DNA from: Anaerolineae bacterium
Lineage (GTDB): Bacteria; Chloroflexota; Anaerolineae; Aggregatilineales; UBA2796
Direction of reading: 5' to 3'
Assembly: GCA_020851855.1 (NCBI GenBank)
Contig: JADZBY010000134.1
Location: 1-5,482 of the forward strand
DNA length: 5,482 nt
The stretch's first letter is position 1. Each line of letters opens with the position of its first letter. Of the stretch, positions 5,018-5,482 are shown piece after piece. The translations under genes and the position numbers were made by a program. Under the pieces are notes generated by a model. It ran no database searches and was not told the origin of the DNA. It saw only the letters and a list, made by a program, of their open reading frames with translations.

Positions 5018-5482
5018 ATCTGGCAGGGTACGCCCTATTCGGCGCTGCCTGGAACAAGCGCGATACTAAGATGTTCAAGCAGGCGCTGGCCGAAGCTGCT
5101 ACGTTCGCCGGCGTGTCATTACCCACAGGAAAGGACACTGGTCCATCAGGCAACGGCGTAGGCGCTTCGTCTCAGGGCAACAGCGCACCCAAGCTCGATC
5201 TACTCGATGTGGCGATGGCCTAGCAGGCGAAGCACGGTCAGGCCATGGCTTGGGATGTGGTCCGAGCGGCTTGGCGGCGCTGGGGTGGCACGCACTGGCA
5301 GCTCGAGCGCACCTCCGAGATGCTCGATCTCCAGGCAGCGCAGATGATGCGGGCAGTGGGCGTTTCCGTGCAGAGCGGCAGCCGCACCGACGGGATGCTC
5401 AAGTACGCGCGTGGCCTGTGCCGACGAAGCTTTCCGCGTGCGCAACCACTCGTGAACTTCCAAAACGGCACCCTTGACCTAG
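5018..5482 (+). pseudogene. Primase-helicase middle segment with internal TAG, running off the right edge
   Basis: In the frame one base away from the preceding fragment, the sequence reads FGAAWNKRDTKMFKQALAEA, AGVSLPTG and LDLLDVAMA. Then comes a TAG at 5221-5223. After it the same frame resumes with QAKHGQAMAWDVVRAAWRRW, GGTHWQ, SGSRTDGMLKYARGLCRR and finally LVNFQNGTLDL at the right edge. The last stretch is the D5_N-type region ('...lvNf.NGtLDL') that precedes the SF3 helicase domain of P4-like primases. The frame is open to base 5482, so the helicase domain may follow outside the window. The fragment cannot be one protein with the preceding one because of a deletion, a frame change and the TAG. 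A C-to-T change in a Gln codon would explain the TAG. Confidence 0.6.

Noticed and set aside
5200..5463. Minus-strand ORFs of 77-87 codons at the right end
   Set aside because: They are antisense to the primase-helicase segment, which ends in a clear NGTLDL motif on the plus strand.
1..5482. CRISPR array, insertion sequence ends or tandem repeats
   Set aside because: No regularly spaced repeats, transposase motifs or paired terminal repeats with target duplications were found, other than the merR-bracketing 15-mers, which have no visible target duplication.

Overview
The window looks like a decaying integrated plasmid or phage-plasmid element with a small accessory cassette. It probably comes from a Chloroflexota-type bacterium. 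That assignment is inference: the ParA, the M20 peptidase piece, the WD40 leader and the primase/helicase pieces read like paralogues common in that phylum, as I remember them, and no search was possible. No rRNA, tRNA, CRISPR array or recognisable transposase was found.

Layout from left to right. Bases 3-164 hold the C-terminal end of an unrecognised gene that enters from the left. Bases 277-1916 hold a compact minus-strand cassette: a MerR-family regulator with two DNA-binding domains, then a VOC (glyoxalase/bleomycin-resistance fold) protein with a helical-repeat tail, then an intrinsic terminator. The regulator is bracketed by two inverted 15-bp near-identical sequences, and a 23-bp dyad lies between it and the VOC gene, so local autoregulation is plausible.

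Bases 2018-2704 are a gene graveyard, all read on the minus strand. In transcription order it holds the signal-peptide end of a secreted WD40-type protein, a catalytic-centre fragment of an M20 metallopeptidase with a one-base frameshift in a G run, and an unidentified C-terminal segment. A strong hairpin terminator, also minus-strand, sits just upstream of it.

Bases 3030-4090 form a partition locus on the plus strand: an apparently intact ParA ATPase with a good ribosome binding site, then a ParB-like protein cut off after about 77 residues. Bases 4179-4659 hold a GNAT acetyltransferase remnant whose 5' part lies in another frame, and removing one C from a C run joins the two parts. Bases 4802-5482 hold a plasmid/phage primase-helicase relic with lost primase core, a frame change and an internal TAG. 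It runs off the right edge.

Taken together, ParA/ParB plus primase-helicase are replication and partition modules of a mobile element that has lost function piece by piece, while ParA and the MerR-VOC cassette still look intact. Two of the lesions are single-base changes in homopolymers, so sequencing error must be excluded before calling those two genes dead. I did not find a convincing wholly new system. The least explained items are the MerR cassette with its paired sites, and the unidentified 2018-2290 segment.
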